Of a DNA stretch of 64,000 nucleotides, positions 1 through 10,496 are shown piece after piece. The position numbers and the translations under genes are program-made. The stretch's first letter is position 1. Each line of letters starts with the position of its first letter. Origin of the DNA: Porphyra umbilicalis (taxonomy: Eukaryota > Rhodophyta > Bangiophyceae > Bangiales > Bangiaceae); the NCBI GenBank assembly GCA_002049455.2, contig KV918802.1:248001-312000 (forward strand), read 5' to 3'. The notes beneath the pieces were generated by a model. It worked only from the letters and a program-made list of their open reading frames with translations. It did not search any database and was not told where the DNA came from.

Positions 1-1750
1 ACGGGGTGGCCGACAGGCGCGGCACGGGGCGGGGCCAGTGCATCGACACGTCGTACCAGGAGCCCCCGACGCACACGTCGGGCTCGGGGATGGGGCCCGT
101 CGCGTTCTTGCGCCCGTACAGCGGGCCGTGCGACGCGCGGATGCCGTCGACGACGGCCTTCCACGCGAGCGCGTGGCGGGGCGACAGCGACGCCTTGACC
201 ATGACCGTCTTGGCGTCGGTGGGGGACAGGGGCGTGTACGGGGCGTCTGCGTGGTTGGCCGCGTACAAGCCCGACGCGACGCCGGTGGGGTCCCCAAACT
301 CGTACGAGACGAGGAGGCCCCCCTTGCACGTGGCGTAGTCGTTGGGGTCCGCGCACCGCACGGGCCCGTCGTGGTAGCGCGTGTTGTGCACGGCCGGCGC
401 GTCACCACGGCCGTTGCCGCGGGAGAAGCCGAGGTCGGTCAACCACCACGCCCGCGGCCAGTAGCAGTACATCTTGGAGCCGCCAATGACCTGCTGGCCC
501 TCGACGCGGCGCCGCACGTCGGCCGACGCGGACTTGATCGGCTCCGACGCGGCGCCGAGTGCGAGCAGATCCGTCTTGCCGACGTTTAGGAAAAGCCGGT
601 GCGTGATGGCCTTGGCGCCATTCTCAAACTCAATCGCCAGCGGCTTGCCCGGCACGGACTCGTCGGGGTCATACTCGTCGCACTCGCCGACGCGGCGCAC
701 GGAGATGGCGCGGTGGCCCGTGTAGACGCGCACGCCCGCGGCCTCGGCGGCCTCGAGCATCTTTGTAACGATCGACGCCATGCCCGACCGCTTGCGCGCG
801 GCGCCGTCGCCGGCGACGGGCACGACCATGGCCTTGGCCGGCCCGCGGGCGGGCAGCGCCATGTGGTGCGTCGCGAGGGAGCGCACGAGCTCCGTGGTGA
901 GGCCGAGGACGTTCATGTTGAACATTTGGGGGCCCCCAAAAGACGTGCCGACTTCCATGGCGAGCTCCTCCGCCGACATGCCCGCGTCGCGCGCCATTTG
1001 GATGACGCTAACCTCCGCGTACGGTACGCCCTTGTACTTGCCGACGGCGAGCGCCGCGAGCGTCTCGTCGGCCACCGCCATGGCCTTCTCGTAGGTGGTG
1101 TTGGCGTCCGTCAGCGCCGCCCAGCGGGTCGCAAGCTCGGGTAGCATGCTGTTGGGGCCCGCAAACACCGACGGCAGCGTCCGCCGCTCCTTGCGCGCGG
1201 CGGTGGTGCCCCACTTTTCCGCGTCGCTGAATTGAAAGGGCACCGCCGGCGTCCACGCGGGCAACGCCCACGCGTCAAGCGTGTCGAGGTTGCCCACAAA
1301 CGACTTGGTGCGCGTCGTCGTCCAAAGGGCATTGTCCTTTGGGCACTCAGCCACGCTCATCGGGAGCGCCAACGTCGGGTCGGTGTAGCAAGCCGTCTCC
1401 ATTTTGAGGGCGTCCTCCACAAGCGACCGCGTGAGCGGGTGCTCCGTCCGATGAAAGCGGTACGCGCCAATGTCGGTCGCAAAGCCCGGGTAGCCGGGTA
1501 CGTCTTGCACCGTGTAGATGCGGCCGCCAAAGCGGGTGGAGGCTTCAAACAGGCAAACGTCAGCGGGGCGCACGACGCGCGCGTCGACGGCCAGCCGCCA
1601 TGCCGTGTAGGCGCCGCCAATACCCCCGCCGACGATGGACACTTTGCAGTGGAGGGGCTCGGGGGACTCCGACGCGGAGGCGGCGGTGATGGCAGCGGCC
1701 ACGCGGACGACGGCGACGGCGACGACAGCCGCACGGCTGGTCGCGCGCAT
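1..1750 (-). CDS. Flavin-dependent amine oxidase (L-amino-acid/monoamine oxidase type), 3' end outside window
   Basis: The minus strand is open for 583 codons from an ATG at 1750 and runs off the left edge. The first ~25 residues are basic then Ala/Val-rich, like a secretory signal peptide. Residues ~36-52 carry an FAD dinucleotide-binding loop (SIVGGGIGGAYTAWRL). About 25 residues later comes FEASTRFGGRIYTV, the second FAD signature of the amino_oxidase family (acidic residue followed by GGR), and then TDIGAYRFH. The family oxidatively deaminates amines or amino acids, giving imine/keto acid, ammonia and hydrogen peroxide. The C-terminal FAD motif would lie outside the window. Base use and the uninterrupted frame differ from the decayed transposon genes that follow, so this is probably a living host gene. 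The substrate cannot be told from sequence. The start is the first ATG ahead of the signal peptide. Confidence 0.85.
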   Translation of the reverse strand, partial: MRATSRAAVVAVAVVRVAAAITAASASESPEPLHCKVSIVGGGIGGAYTAWRLAVDARVVRPADVCLFEASTRFGGRIYTVQDVPGYPGFATDIGAYRFHRTEHPLTRSLVEDALKMETACYTDPTLALPMSVAECPKDNALWTTTRTKSFVGNLDTLDAWALPAWTPAVPFQFSDAEKWGTTAARKERRTLPSVFAGPNSMLPELATRWAALTDANTTYEKAMAVADETLAALAVGKYKGVPYAEVSVIQMARDAGMSAEELAMEVGTSFGGPQMFNMNVLGLTTELVRSLATHHMALPARGPAKAMVVPVAGDGAARKRSGMASIVTKMLEAAEAAGVRVYTGHRAISVRRVGECDEYDPDESVPGKPLAIEFENGAKAITHRLFLNVGKTDLLALGAASEPIKSASADVRRRVEGQQVIGGSKMYCYWPRAWWLTDLGFSRGNGRGDAPAVHNTRYHDGPVRCADPNDYATCKGGLLVSYEFGDPTGVASGLYAANHADAPYTPLSPTDAKTVMVKASLSPRHALAWKAVVDGIRASHGPLYGRKNATGPIPEPDVCVGGSWYDVSMHWPRPVPRLSATP

Positions 1751-2284
1751 GGTGAAGCGGGGGGGTGGACGCAAGCAAATGGTCGCCACGGAGGAGACGT
1801 GACGGGCTGGCCAGCGGTCGAGGCAACGAGGACGACCACGCACCGCGCGAGATGATGCTCGCTGGGTACACAGACGAGGACAAGGGCGCAAAGGCGGGCA
1901 TCAATCCTCGGTTCGCAATCCTCTTGCCTGTCGTCAAGCCAACGGCCGGGGTGCTGCCAGGTTCGCCGCCCGGCGACGGCCCCCAGCGCATGGCCGGTGC
2001 TGTTTTTCCTCCACGAAAATTGCACAGCTCAGCCGCTCTGGGCAGGGGCCACCGAAGACGCGGCGCAAAAGCCCGCACAGCGAGTTTTCTGGCCCATAGT
2101 CCGCCACCACACAGGGGTGCCATGCGATGACATCATGACGTCCATCATCAGAAATGACGCTCGCGCGGGGGTCGTCTCTGCTGGGGGCCATTCGATTGGG
2201 GCCAGAGACCTGTCTGGGTCACATCCTATTGGCGACGTCGAACAACAATGAAGATCGCGCAAGCGCAACGGACGGTCCGAGGGT
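1751..2284. other. Intergenic, upstream of the amine oxidase
   Basis: This is the 5' flank of the amine oxidase. I see no convincing gene. The short ORFs here overlap in several frames and match nothing I recognise. The 8-bp hAT target site lies at its right edge (2285-2292). Confidence 0.5.
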
Positions 2285-2292
2285 GTAACTGA

Positions 2293-3622
2293 TAGGGTTG
2301 CCCAACTGGTTTATCGTAATTGGTTAAAACTGGTTTACATTGGGTAAAAATCGGACATCGCTTGCAAACTAGTTTCGGATGCAAGATATTGGTTAAACTG
2401 GTTGTTTTTTAAATACGGAACAGTTGCGGTCACGTGACCGGAATTGTCCCAGTCATTTGGCGTTAAGTGCGTGACGAGTCCCAACTTGATGACGCGTGCA
2501 CGACCGGATCCGACGACTCGTGTCTTCGTCTCTCACACCGGCCCCGTCGCCGACGCTTCCCGTGCTGCGAGCCCACTATGGCTCCACCAGTAGCCCTGCC
2601 GCCCGCGGCTGCCTCAGAACCTGCTACTACGCCGACCACAGCCACACCAACGCCGCCACCTGCGGCTCCAACCCCGTCAGATGGCGACGACGGCTCGACC
2701 GGTGGCCTTCCCCTGGCACCCCGTGCATCCTGGCAGGTACCAGAGGGGTCTGTCTGGGGACCCGTGCCGCAAGGCAAGAAGAAGAGTCCTCTGTACGCCT
2801 ACTTTGTTTGTGAGTTCAATAAGGACGGGAGCGGGGCCGTTGACCCGACACGGTACATCTGCGTTCACAAGAACCACAACGGTCATCCCGTTCGCGTGGC
2901 GCATTGCAAAGTTACCGCCAACCTCAAGCAGCATCTGGTCGGCAAGCACGGCGTGACCGTGTCTTCCACGCATGTGGGTAGGCACGCGGCGGGTGGACGA
3001 AGCAGTGGGCCTCGTGGCGGTGGCCCTGCGGTCGCCAACGCAAGCCCATCGCCGCGCAGAGGAGACAGATGCTCGTGTCAGACGCGCTGCACACAGACAG
3101 CATCACATGTACTGGCAGCTCGAGCGACGTCCACATATCACCTACAAACGTATCACCCACAAACACACACGAGCACAATTCCATGTATCATACCATGCGG
3201 CTGGACGTGATGATGAGGGATGATGCCACAACCCTATGCGGTGCAGTAGACGGATGCCTACAACAAGTCAAAGACCAGCGTGGGTACAGCACATGGCACC
3301 AGTGACCAACCGACGACAGAGCGGTCGGCGGGGGCGCGAGGAGGGAGGTAGACCGAGTGTGGCGCTTGGGTCGGCGTGGCCTGGGAGAGTGGATTGCCCA
3401 TGCCCGGGATGGGCCAACACGGCTGAGAGTGCCGTGCGGGCTGTCCGTGCACCTGTCACCTCTTGGGTGGCTGCGACCCACTCGCTGCGGAGCCACAGAC
3501 ACCCAGTCCCATTTGTGGCTGGCGCTCGCCCTTGCCCAACTAACTAGTTTAAAAACTGGTTATTGGCTACCGAACACATCGGATGAACTGGTTCGGCCGC
3601 GCGAACCAATTGGGCAACCCTA
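2293..3622 (+). mobile_element. hAT-superfamily DNA transposon, internally deleted
   Basis: The ends are inverted repeats: TAGGGTTGCCCAACTGGTT at the left, and the complement of TAGGGTTGCCCAATTGGTT at the right. They are flanked by a perfect 8-bp direct repeat GTAACTGA (2285-2292 and 3623-3630), the target-site length of hAT elements. The element is 1.33 kb, too short for an autonomous hAT, and no hAT transposase core is visible. It keeps a coding remnant with a BED-like zinc finger. The perfect target duplication argues for a fairly recent insertion. Confidence 0.85.
2578..3210 (+). pseudogene. BED-finger N-terminal remnant of a hAT transposase
   Basis: This is an ORF of about 210 codons inside the hAT element. 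The first 70 residues are Pro/Ala/Thr-rich. Residues ~82-125 contain aromatic residues followed by a Cys/His pattern (YICVHKN...AHC...LKQHLVGKHG) that resembles a BED zinc finger, the DNA-binding module at the N-terminus of many hAT transposases. No RNase-H catalytic core or dimerisation domain follows. The tail from ~residue 130 is low-complexity and probably not original protein. I read it as the truncated 5' exon of a transposase. The BED call rests on the spacing of Cys and His and is moderate. Confidence 0.55.
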
Positions 3623-3635
3623 GTAACTGAGCAGG

Positions 3636-5029
3636 CGAGTTCGACGTTGCAGAACTCACCATCAGCCAATCGCGTGGCTCGGCCAAAACACCCCCTCAGT
3701 CCTGTCTCAAGTGTCGCTCTTCTGTCGGGATAAGGACTTGGGTGGCATTGAATTTCTTTCATCGACTTGCTTCATGTAACAGGTGCCGGAACATGGCGGT
3801 TTGATCACACAGGGTTGCCTCCCTTTTCCGCCGTACGTCCGTCATACTCCCCCGCGTATTCTGCCCCCCCCCCCCCCCCCCCCGCCCCCTCCCTCCGCCT
3901 ACCACTTGGTTTTTTGGTGACGACGTATCGTCTCCCACATCTCATGACCCTGCCAACCTTTTTATTCTGTCAGTAGACGCCACTTCCCCCCCCCCCCCCT
4001 TCCCGCAGAGCCCGACCGTTGCATCCCTTCCACACCGTTTCCGTCACCACGTTTAGTGCACCACTGTGCTCTCTCTGCTCGCATTTTTCACTCTGCAAAG
4101 GTAAGAAGTCCCCGTAGAGCCCCAGCCCGAGGGGCGAAACAGGTTCAAGTAGCGGCATGGGGGGGGGGAGAACGAAGGAGGAGCGTCGCGGAGAGCCGGG
4201 AGTTGGGGCAGTCGACGCCAGCGGTGGCTCCACAAGGGACGCCACCGAGTCAATCTGAGAGCGGATCGCGCGCACTTTCCTGGCGCAGATCCATCCGACA
4301 TCTGCTCTGTGATTGGATGAAACGAAGTCAAGAGCAGATCTGGACACTGCTGGTTACCCGCCCAAAGCGGTTGGCCGAGGGGTGCGCCTCGTGCGGGCTT
4401 TTCGCTCGACGGCCACACAGCCACCCACCGGCCTCACATCAGCACTGCCCCTGACCAAGTCACCATCGTGTTTAGAGGGCTCTACTGCCCCCCCCTCCCC
4501 CCCCTTGGACACCCTGCTCTTTGACGCCCGCATCTACATCCCACGCGTCGGGGATGAGGGGTGTGTGTGGCCACGTACCCAGGTCTCTCTGATCATGCGC
4601 CGCACCATCTGCGACTCATATATTGGCGGCAATACTGGAGGGGGTCACCGCTCTTGAGGGGGGTTGGGGCGGGGGTGGAAGTACAGTTCGCTGACAGATG
4701 AAAGAGGCACGCGGAGCTGTGAGATGTGGAGAGGAGACGTAGTCAGCAAGAAATCAAGTGGTAGGCGGAGGGAGGGGGCGGGGGTGGGGCGGGGGGCGGG
4801 GGCAGAATACGCAGGGGAGGACGACGGATGTGCGGCGGAAAAGGAGGGCAACCCTGTGTGATCAAACCGCCATGTTCCGGCACCTGGTACATGAAGCAAG
4901 TCGATGAAAGAAATTCGATGCCACCCAAGTCCTTATCCGACAGAATAGCGACACTTGAGACAAGACTGAGGGGGTGCTTTGGCCGAGCCACGCAATTGGC
5001 TGATGGCGAGTTCTGCAACGTCAAACTCG
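3636..5029. mobile_element. Non-autonomous element with ~360-bp terminal inverted repeats
   Basis: The stretch from 3636 to about 4000 recurs in inverted orientation from about 4660 to 5029, at roughly 90% identity by eye. The shared sequence includes the outer ends (CGAGTTCGACGTTGCAGAAC), a segment with a run of C, and a CT-rich inner part. Inverted repeats this long with a short unique centre (about 4000-4660) are typical of MULE-type or foldback elements. I found no clear target-site duplication and no transposase. The left end abuts the hAT target site, so the boundary there may be worn. Confidence 0.65.
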
Positions 5030-5073
5030 GCCGTTCGTTTAGTCCATGGACGGTCCCCGCTCCATCACAGAAA

Positions 5074-5788
5074 TTCCCTGGCCTTTAGGACAGGGTGCTC
5101 TCAAAGTGTAGTGATGCACACATATACTTAGATCAAGGGACTTGCTCTCCGTTTCAGAGGTGGCAGTCTGCATTCATGTCCTCAGGGATCTGAGGGCGTG
5201 TCAGTGTGGAAAAGGTCGCGATGACGCTAAAAGCGAATAGAGTTACATGGCTGAGAAGGACTGTCCTGCAACCGAGGTCACAGGGCCCGGACGGCCCCTG
5301 CCCCCCTGCCCCCCCCCATCGCCCCGAGTTGCACCCAGAAACCGCGCGCAGCGACATTCGAGGTTCGACGCGCCCACGATGACCCGCGGGCGATCGTGCC
5401 TGCGCGCCGGCTTCTGTTGCGGCGGCTCGTCGGCGGTTTCTGACGCCATCGAGCGGCGTGGTTAGAGGCGCCCCGTCGCGCGCGGTCGGTCCCACCCGCC
5501 CGCCTGTGCGCCGTGCCGACCGCCCCGTCCGCCGTACGCAGATGTGCTGCGCGGCGGACTGACGGCCCCTCCCGTGGGTGTCGCGCGACGCCGGCGGGCC
5601 GCCGCCGCTGCGATGGCGGCGGCGGTACCCCTCTCCCTGCCTCACGCGCCCCCCGCCACTGCAACGTGGCTGTACGCGCCCCCGTGCGCGCTCGCGGCTA
5701 TGGAGCTGGCCGGCGTGTCCGGTGTCGATGCGTCGCCGAGCGCGCCACCGCCATGAAGGCCAGGGTATGGCACGCACGTGCCTGGAAT
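5074..5788 (-). repeat. Left arm of a 715-bp near-perfect inverted repeat
   Basis: This arm begins TTCCCTGGCCTTTAGGACAG and ends with GCACGTGCCTGGAA. It matches 6969-7683 in opposite orientation almost base for base, and the conceptual translations of the two arms are the same over about 200 residues apart from one position near the end. A more diverged third copy lies between them (6178-6800). The outer end can fold as a small hairpin (CCCTG..CAGGG). The ORFs within it look like nothing known and are probably not coding. Confidence 0.85.
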
Positions 5789-6021
5789 CGAATAACCGCA
5801 AGGACCTCCAGCCCATGGTGTTCTGGCAATTATCTCCAGCGTTCTGAAACTGGTTGAAACTGAAACCATCAAAATGAGTGGTTGTGATTGAGGGGTGATC
5901 AACTGTGTGACACAGTTTCTCAGCCATCAACTCAGCCGGATAAAGTGGGTCGACCAATGGGCAGTTGAGCGAGACCCTGTCTTGACTTCGACCTCATCGG
6001 CCAAAATTGGGAAGGCAGCAA

Positions 6022-6155
6022 TACAGGGCGTTCTCCTTATAAGAGAATCGTGAATAAGAGAATATGGGTCGCGAGTCTTCCATTCCATTCCGTGTAGGCC
6101 ACTTTTATTGATATTTAGCTGAATCAGCTGTCTCTTACAACGAGAACGCACTGTA
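6022..6155. mobile_element. 134-bp TA-flanked MITE, copy 1 (Tc1/mariner/pogo-like)
   Basis: The ends are TACAGGGCGTTCTCCTTATA and, inverted, TCTCTTACAACGAGAACGCA then CTGTA. The terminal TA is the presumed target duplication. It has no coding capacity. It shares ends and interior with the element at 6801-6935. The CAGTGCGTTCTCGTTATA-type terminus also matches the larger element at 24366-25305. Confidence 0.75.
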
Positions 6156-6177
6156 GTCAGATCGAATCACTGCGGAT

Positions 6178-6800
6178 GCCAGGCACGTGCGTGCAATACC
6201 CTTGCCTTCAGGGCGGTGGCGCGCTCGACGACGCATCGACACCGGGCACGCCGGCCGACTCCATAGCCGCGAGCGCGCACGGGGCCACGTACAGCCACGT
6301 TGCCGTGGCGGGGGAAACGTGGGGCGGGGAAAAGGGTGCCGCCGCCGGCACCGCATCGGCGGCGGGTCGCCGGCGTCGCGGGACGCCGACGGGAGGGGCC
6401 TTCACTCCGCCGCGCAGCGCACCTGTAATCGCGCCGCTAGATGGCAGGCCGACGGGCCGCCGCAACAGAAGCCGGCGCGCTGGCACGAGCACCCGCGGGT
6501 CATCGCGGGCGCGTTCAACCCCCGTAGTCGCTGCGCGCGGTCGCCGCGCCCAACTCGGGGGTGGTAGGGGGGCAGGCACCGTCCGGGCCCTGTGACCCTT
6601 GTGGCAGGAAAGTCCTTCTCAGCCACGTAACTCTATTAGCTTTTAGCGTCATCGCGACCCTTCCAACGTCGACACGCCCTCAGATCCCTGAGGACTCGAA
6701 TGCAGACTGCCACGTCTGAAGCAGAGAGCAAGTCCCGTGATCTAAGTATATGTGTGCATCACTACACTTTGAGAGCACCCTGTCCTAAAGGCCAGGGAAC
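6178..6800 (+). repeat. Third, diverged copy of the 715-bp repeat, inside the palindrome spacer
   Basis: It has the same order of sequence as the right arm (6969-7683) but with many substitutions and short deletions. It is clearly older than the two outer arms. It starts at CCAGGCACGTGCGTGC and ends at GGCCAGGGAA, directly against the second MITE. The rest of the palindrome spacer (5789-6021, 6156-6177, 6936-6968) holds nothing I recognise. Confidence 0.75.
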
Positions 6801-6935
6801 TACAGAGCGTTCTCGTTATAAGAGAATCGTTTACAAAAGAATCTGGGTCGCGAGTCGTCCATTCCAGTCCGTGTGGGCCACTTTTTCTTCATATTGAGCC
6901 GAATCAGCTGTCTCTTATAACGAGAACGCACTGTA
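6801..6935. mobile_element. 135-bp TA-flanked MITE, copy 2
   Basis: The ends are TACAGAGCGTTCTCGTTATA and, inverted, TCTTATAACGAGAACGCACT then GTA. Interior and ends align with the copy at 6022-6155. It has inserted at or near the end of the third repeat copy. Confidence 0.75.
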
Positions 6936-6968
6936 TTCACGGTTCACACGACTCACCTTCTGACTCAA

Positions 6969-7683
6969 ATTCCAGGCACGTGCGTGCCATACCCTGGCCT
7001 TCATGGCGGTGGCGCGCTCGGCGACGCATCGACACCGGACACGCCGGCCAGCTCCATAGCCGCGAGCGCGCACGGGGGCGCGTACAGCCACGTTGCAGTG
7101 GCGGGGGGCGCGTGAGGCAGGGAGAGGGGTACCGCCGCCGCCATCGCAGCGGCGGCGGCCCGCCGGCGTCGCGCGACACCCACGGGAGGGGCCGTCAGTC
7201 CGCCGCGCAGCACATCTGCGTACGGCGGACGGGGCGGTCGGCACGGCGCACAGGCGGGCGGGTGGGACCGACCGCGCGCGACGGGGCGCCTCTAACCACG
7301 CCGCTCGATGGCGTCAGAAACCGCCGACGAGCCGCCGCAACAGAAGCCGGCGCGCAGGCACGATCGCCCGCGGGTCATCGTGGGCGCGTCGAACCTCGAA
7401 TGTCGCTGCGCGCGGTTTCTGGGTGCAACTCGGGGCGATGGGGGGGGGCAGGGGGGCAGGGGCCGTCCGGGCCCTGTGACCTCGGTTGCAGGACAGTCCT
7501 TCTCAGCCATGTAACTCTATTCGCTTTTAGCGTCATCGCGACCTTTTCCACACTGACACGCCCTCAGATCCCTGAGGACATGAATGCAGACTGCTACCTC
7601 TGAAACGGAGAGCAAGTCCCTTGATCTAAGTATATGTGTGCATCACTACACTTTGAGAGCACCCTGTCCTAAAGGCCAGGGAA
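6969..7683 (+). repeat. Right arm of the 715-bp near-perfect inverted repeat
   Basis: This is the inverted partner of 5074-5788. Near-identity of the arms means a recent duplication or ongoing gene conversion between them. The spacer is about 1.18 kb. Confidence 0.85.
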
Positions 7684-7980
7684 TACCAGCCTTGGCTGCT
7701 GAGATTCCAAAGCCAAGGCTCAAAAGCCAACCCCCCCCCCCCGTTCATGCGTGAAGGTGCACATTCCGCAGCCCTTTCAGACAGAGTGCTGACAAAAGTG
7801 GCGCTGCGTGATGGACTGCTATCCGTTCATCATGATGACTTCAACTCCCTGTACATACTGCTGGTGACATGAGCGCCCGTCTAGACGCTCTGCTGTGTTT
7901 CTTTCAACGTTCCGATAGCAGCATCTTCGTTCATATGCGTGCTCGTGGGCGAGAAGATTTCGCCCTTCTGGCCCCGTTAC
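7684..7980. other. Unique spacer with a poly-C run
   Basis: No gene is visible. It holds a short inverted motif (AGCCTTGGCT and its neighbour CCAAGGCT) and a C run at about 7731-7742 just before the minisatellite. Confidence 0.4.
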
Positions 7981-8445
7981 CCCTCGGCTACCCGCCGCCC
8001 CACGGCTACCCGCCGCCCCACGGCTACCCGCCGCCCCACGGCTACCCGCCGCCCCACGGCTGCCCGCCGCCCCACGGCCACCCGCCGCCCCACGGCCACC
8101 CGCCGCCCCACGGCTACCCGCCGCCCCACGGCTACCCGCCACCCCACGGCTACCCGCCACCCCACGGCTGCCCGCCGCCCCACGGCTACCCGCCGCCCCA
8201 CGGCTACCCGCCGCCCCACGGCTACCCGCCGCCCCACGGCTACCCGCCGCCCCACGGCTACCCGCCGCCCCACGGCTACCCGCCACCCCACGGCTACCCG
8301 CCGCCCCACGGCTACCCGCCGCCCCACGGCTACCCGCCGCCCCACGGCTACCCGCCGCCCCACGGCTACCCGCCGCCCCACGGCTACCCGCCGCCCCACG
8401 GCTACCCGCCGCCCCACGGCTACCCGTGGCCCCGCGGCTACCCGT
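7981..8445. repeat. 15-bp GC minisatellite, about 30 units
   Basis: These are tandem copies of CCGCCCCACGGCTAC with few substitutions. The period is five codons, so several frames on both strands stay open (one would read Gly-Tyr-Pro-Pro-Pro-His). Open frames here are therefore not evidence of a gene. Confidence 0.95.
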
Positions 8446-9880
8446 CGCCCCGCGGCTCCCGCCGCCCCACGGCTACCCGTCACCCCACGGCTGCCCGCCG
8501 CCCAACGGCTACCCGTCGCCCCGCGTCTGCGCGCCGCCCCACAACTACCCGTTGCCCCACGGCTGCCCGCCGCCCCACGGCTACTTGTCACCCCACGGCT
8601 GCTCGCCGCCCCACGGCTACCCGTCGCCGCACGGCTGCCCGCGGCCCGACGGCTGCCCGCGGCCCGACGGCTGCCCACGGCCCGACGGCTGCCCGCGGCC
8701 CGACGGCTGCCCGCCGCCCTACGGCAGCCCGCCGCCCAATGGCCGCCCGTTGCTCGACTGTTGCCCGTCGCCTGACGGCTGCCCGCCGCCTCACGGCTGC
8801 CCGCCACCCAAGGCTGGGTTGTGGGCCGGCGCGCAGCGGCGAGGCGGCCAGCAGATGCGGGGTGGCGGGCAGCCGCGGCGCTGCAGACAGCGGTGGGGTG
8901 GCCGGCCACGGGCAGCGGTGGGGAGGCGGGCAGCGGCGGGCGGGTGGGCAGCGGCGAGGAGGCGGACAGCGGCGGGGGGGCGGGCAGCGGCGGCGCGGCA
9001 GCCATCGGCGAGGCGGCCGGCTGCGGGCAGTTACGGGCCGGCGGGCAGCGGCGAAGGGGCGGGCAGCGGCAGAAGAGCGGGCAGCAGCGACGCGACGATC
9101 AGCCGCGGGGCGGCGGGCAGCCGTCCGGCGGCGGGCAGCGGTGGGGCAGCGGGCAGGCTGTCCGCCACCCCGCGGCTGCCGGCAAGCGGCCGCCCCGCAA
9201 CTGCCTGTCGCTTTGCGGCTGCCCACCGCGCAGCCACTCTGCGACCCCCCGCCGCTGCCCGCCGCCCCGCCGCTGGCAGCCGCGCCGCGGCTGCCAGCCG
9301 CTCCGCGGCTGCCCGGCGCCCCACGGCTGCCCGCGGCCGGCCGCCCTGCCGCTGGCTGCCGCGCCGCGGCTGCTCGCCGCCCCGTCTCTGCCGGCCCCCC
9401 CGCCGCTGCCCGCCGCCGGCCGCCCCGCCGCTGCCCGCCACCCGCAGCTGTCCGCTGCCCCGCGGCTGCCGGCGGCCAGTTGCCCTGCCACTGCCCTTCC
9501 ATTTGCCGCTGCCCGCCGCGCAGCCGCTCTGCAACCCCCCAGCCTCTGCCCGCCGCTCTGTGGCTCCCCGTCGCTCCGCGTCTGCCCGCCGCGCAGCCGC
9601 TCTGCGCCCCCCCGCCGCTGCCCTCCGCCCTGCCGCTGCCCGCCGCTCCGCGTCTGCCCGCCGCCGGCCGCGCCGCCGCTCACCGCCCCTTCGCCGCTGC
9701 CCGCGGCCCCGCCGCTGCGCGCCGCCCCGCCGCTGCCCGCCGCCGGCCGAGTGGCCGCTCCCCTCCCCCCTGCCGCTGCCCGCCTCCTCGCCGCTTCCCG
9801 CCGCCTCGCGGCTTTTCGCCGCCCCGCTGCTCCTTGCCCCCTCGCCGCTCGCAGCCCCATCGTTGCCCTCGCGGGCGGCC
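8446..9880. repeat. Degenerate GC minisatellite with two strand-skew switches
   Basis: This continues the minisatellite with degenerate CCGCCGCTGCCCG-type units. The plus strand is C-rich to about 8810, turns G-rich (GGCGGGCAGCGG units) to about 9160, then C-rich again to about 9880. The middle block is thus an inverted version of its neighbours. No supported gene. Confidence 0.85.
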
Positions 9881-10496
9881 GGCGGCGGCCGGAGGCGGCA
9901 CTTTTCTCGGGGGTTGGTCGGCGACGGTGGCGACTGGCGCGGAGAGCCGGCGGTGGCGAGGCGGGCGTCCAGCAGCACACCTCCACCCCACTTTCCCCCT
10001 GCGTCACCAGTTATGTACTCACCTGACAGCATGCTGGCGCGTCCCGCACCAATAATGTCGCGACCGCCTTTGCCCTGAGACGGCAGCGGCACCACACCGA
10101 GCGCCTCGAGTAGCGCCGTGGCGGCGTCCAACTCGGCGGCGGCCGGCGTGCAGAGCGCCTCGGCCCCGTCGCAAACGGGCGGCCCCGATGGGCGGCGGCG
10201 TGTGGGCAGTACTTCAGTTGGCGCGGCGGCCGACAGCGTAGTCAGTCGGCGCGGCCCCGCCGATGCGCCGGTACCGCCCGCCGAAGCGATGACAGCAAAG
10301 AAGGCGGTGGTGAACGATGGCGCGGGCGGCGCCGTCGGCGACGGTGGTGTTCAACCTGCCTCAACCCATCACGGCCTCAAAGGAGGACGACATGGAGCAA
10401 CGGGACGCCAAGCCCCGCTCCCCGCCGCCGCCGCCAATGACGAAGCTAACGCGCGACAGCGCCGGCGTTCGGCGGTGAATATAATTTGACAATTCC
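9881..10496. other. GC-rich stretch, no supported gene
   Basis: It contains a 123-codon plus-strand ORF (10118-10489) of Ala/Gly composition with no recognisable motif. I see nothing that decides whether it is coding. Confidence 0.35.

Noticed and set aside
5154-7603. Long ORFs in the 715-bp repeat arms (up to 267 codons)
   Set aside because: Arg/Pro/Gly-rich frames on both strands from very high GC. The diverged third copy does not keep the same frame.
7981-8445. CRISPR-like array
   Set aside because: Direct tandem repetition without unique spacers, in a eukaryotic context.
7869-10055. 728-codon ORF with Gly-Tyr-Pro-Pro-Pro-His repeats
   Set aside because: The 15-bp repeat keeps several frames open on both strands, so length is no evidence of coding; there is no non-repetitive domain in it.
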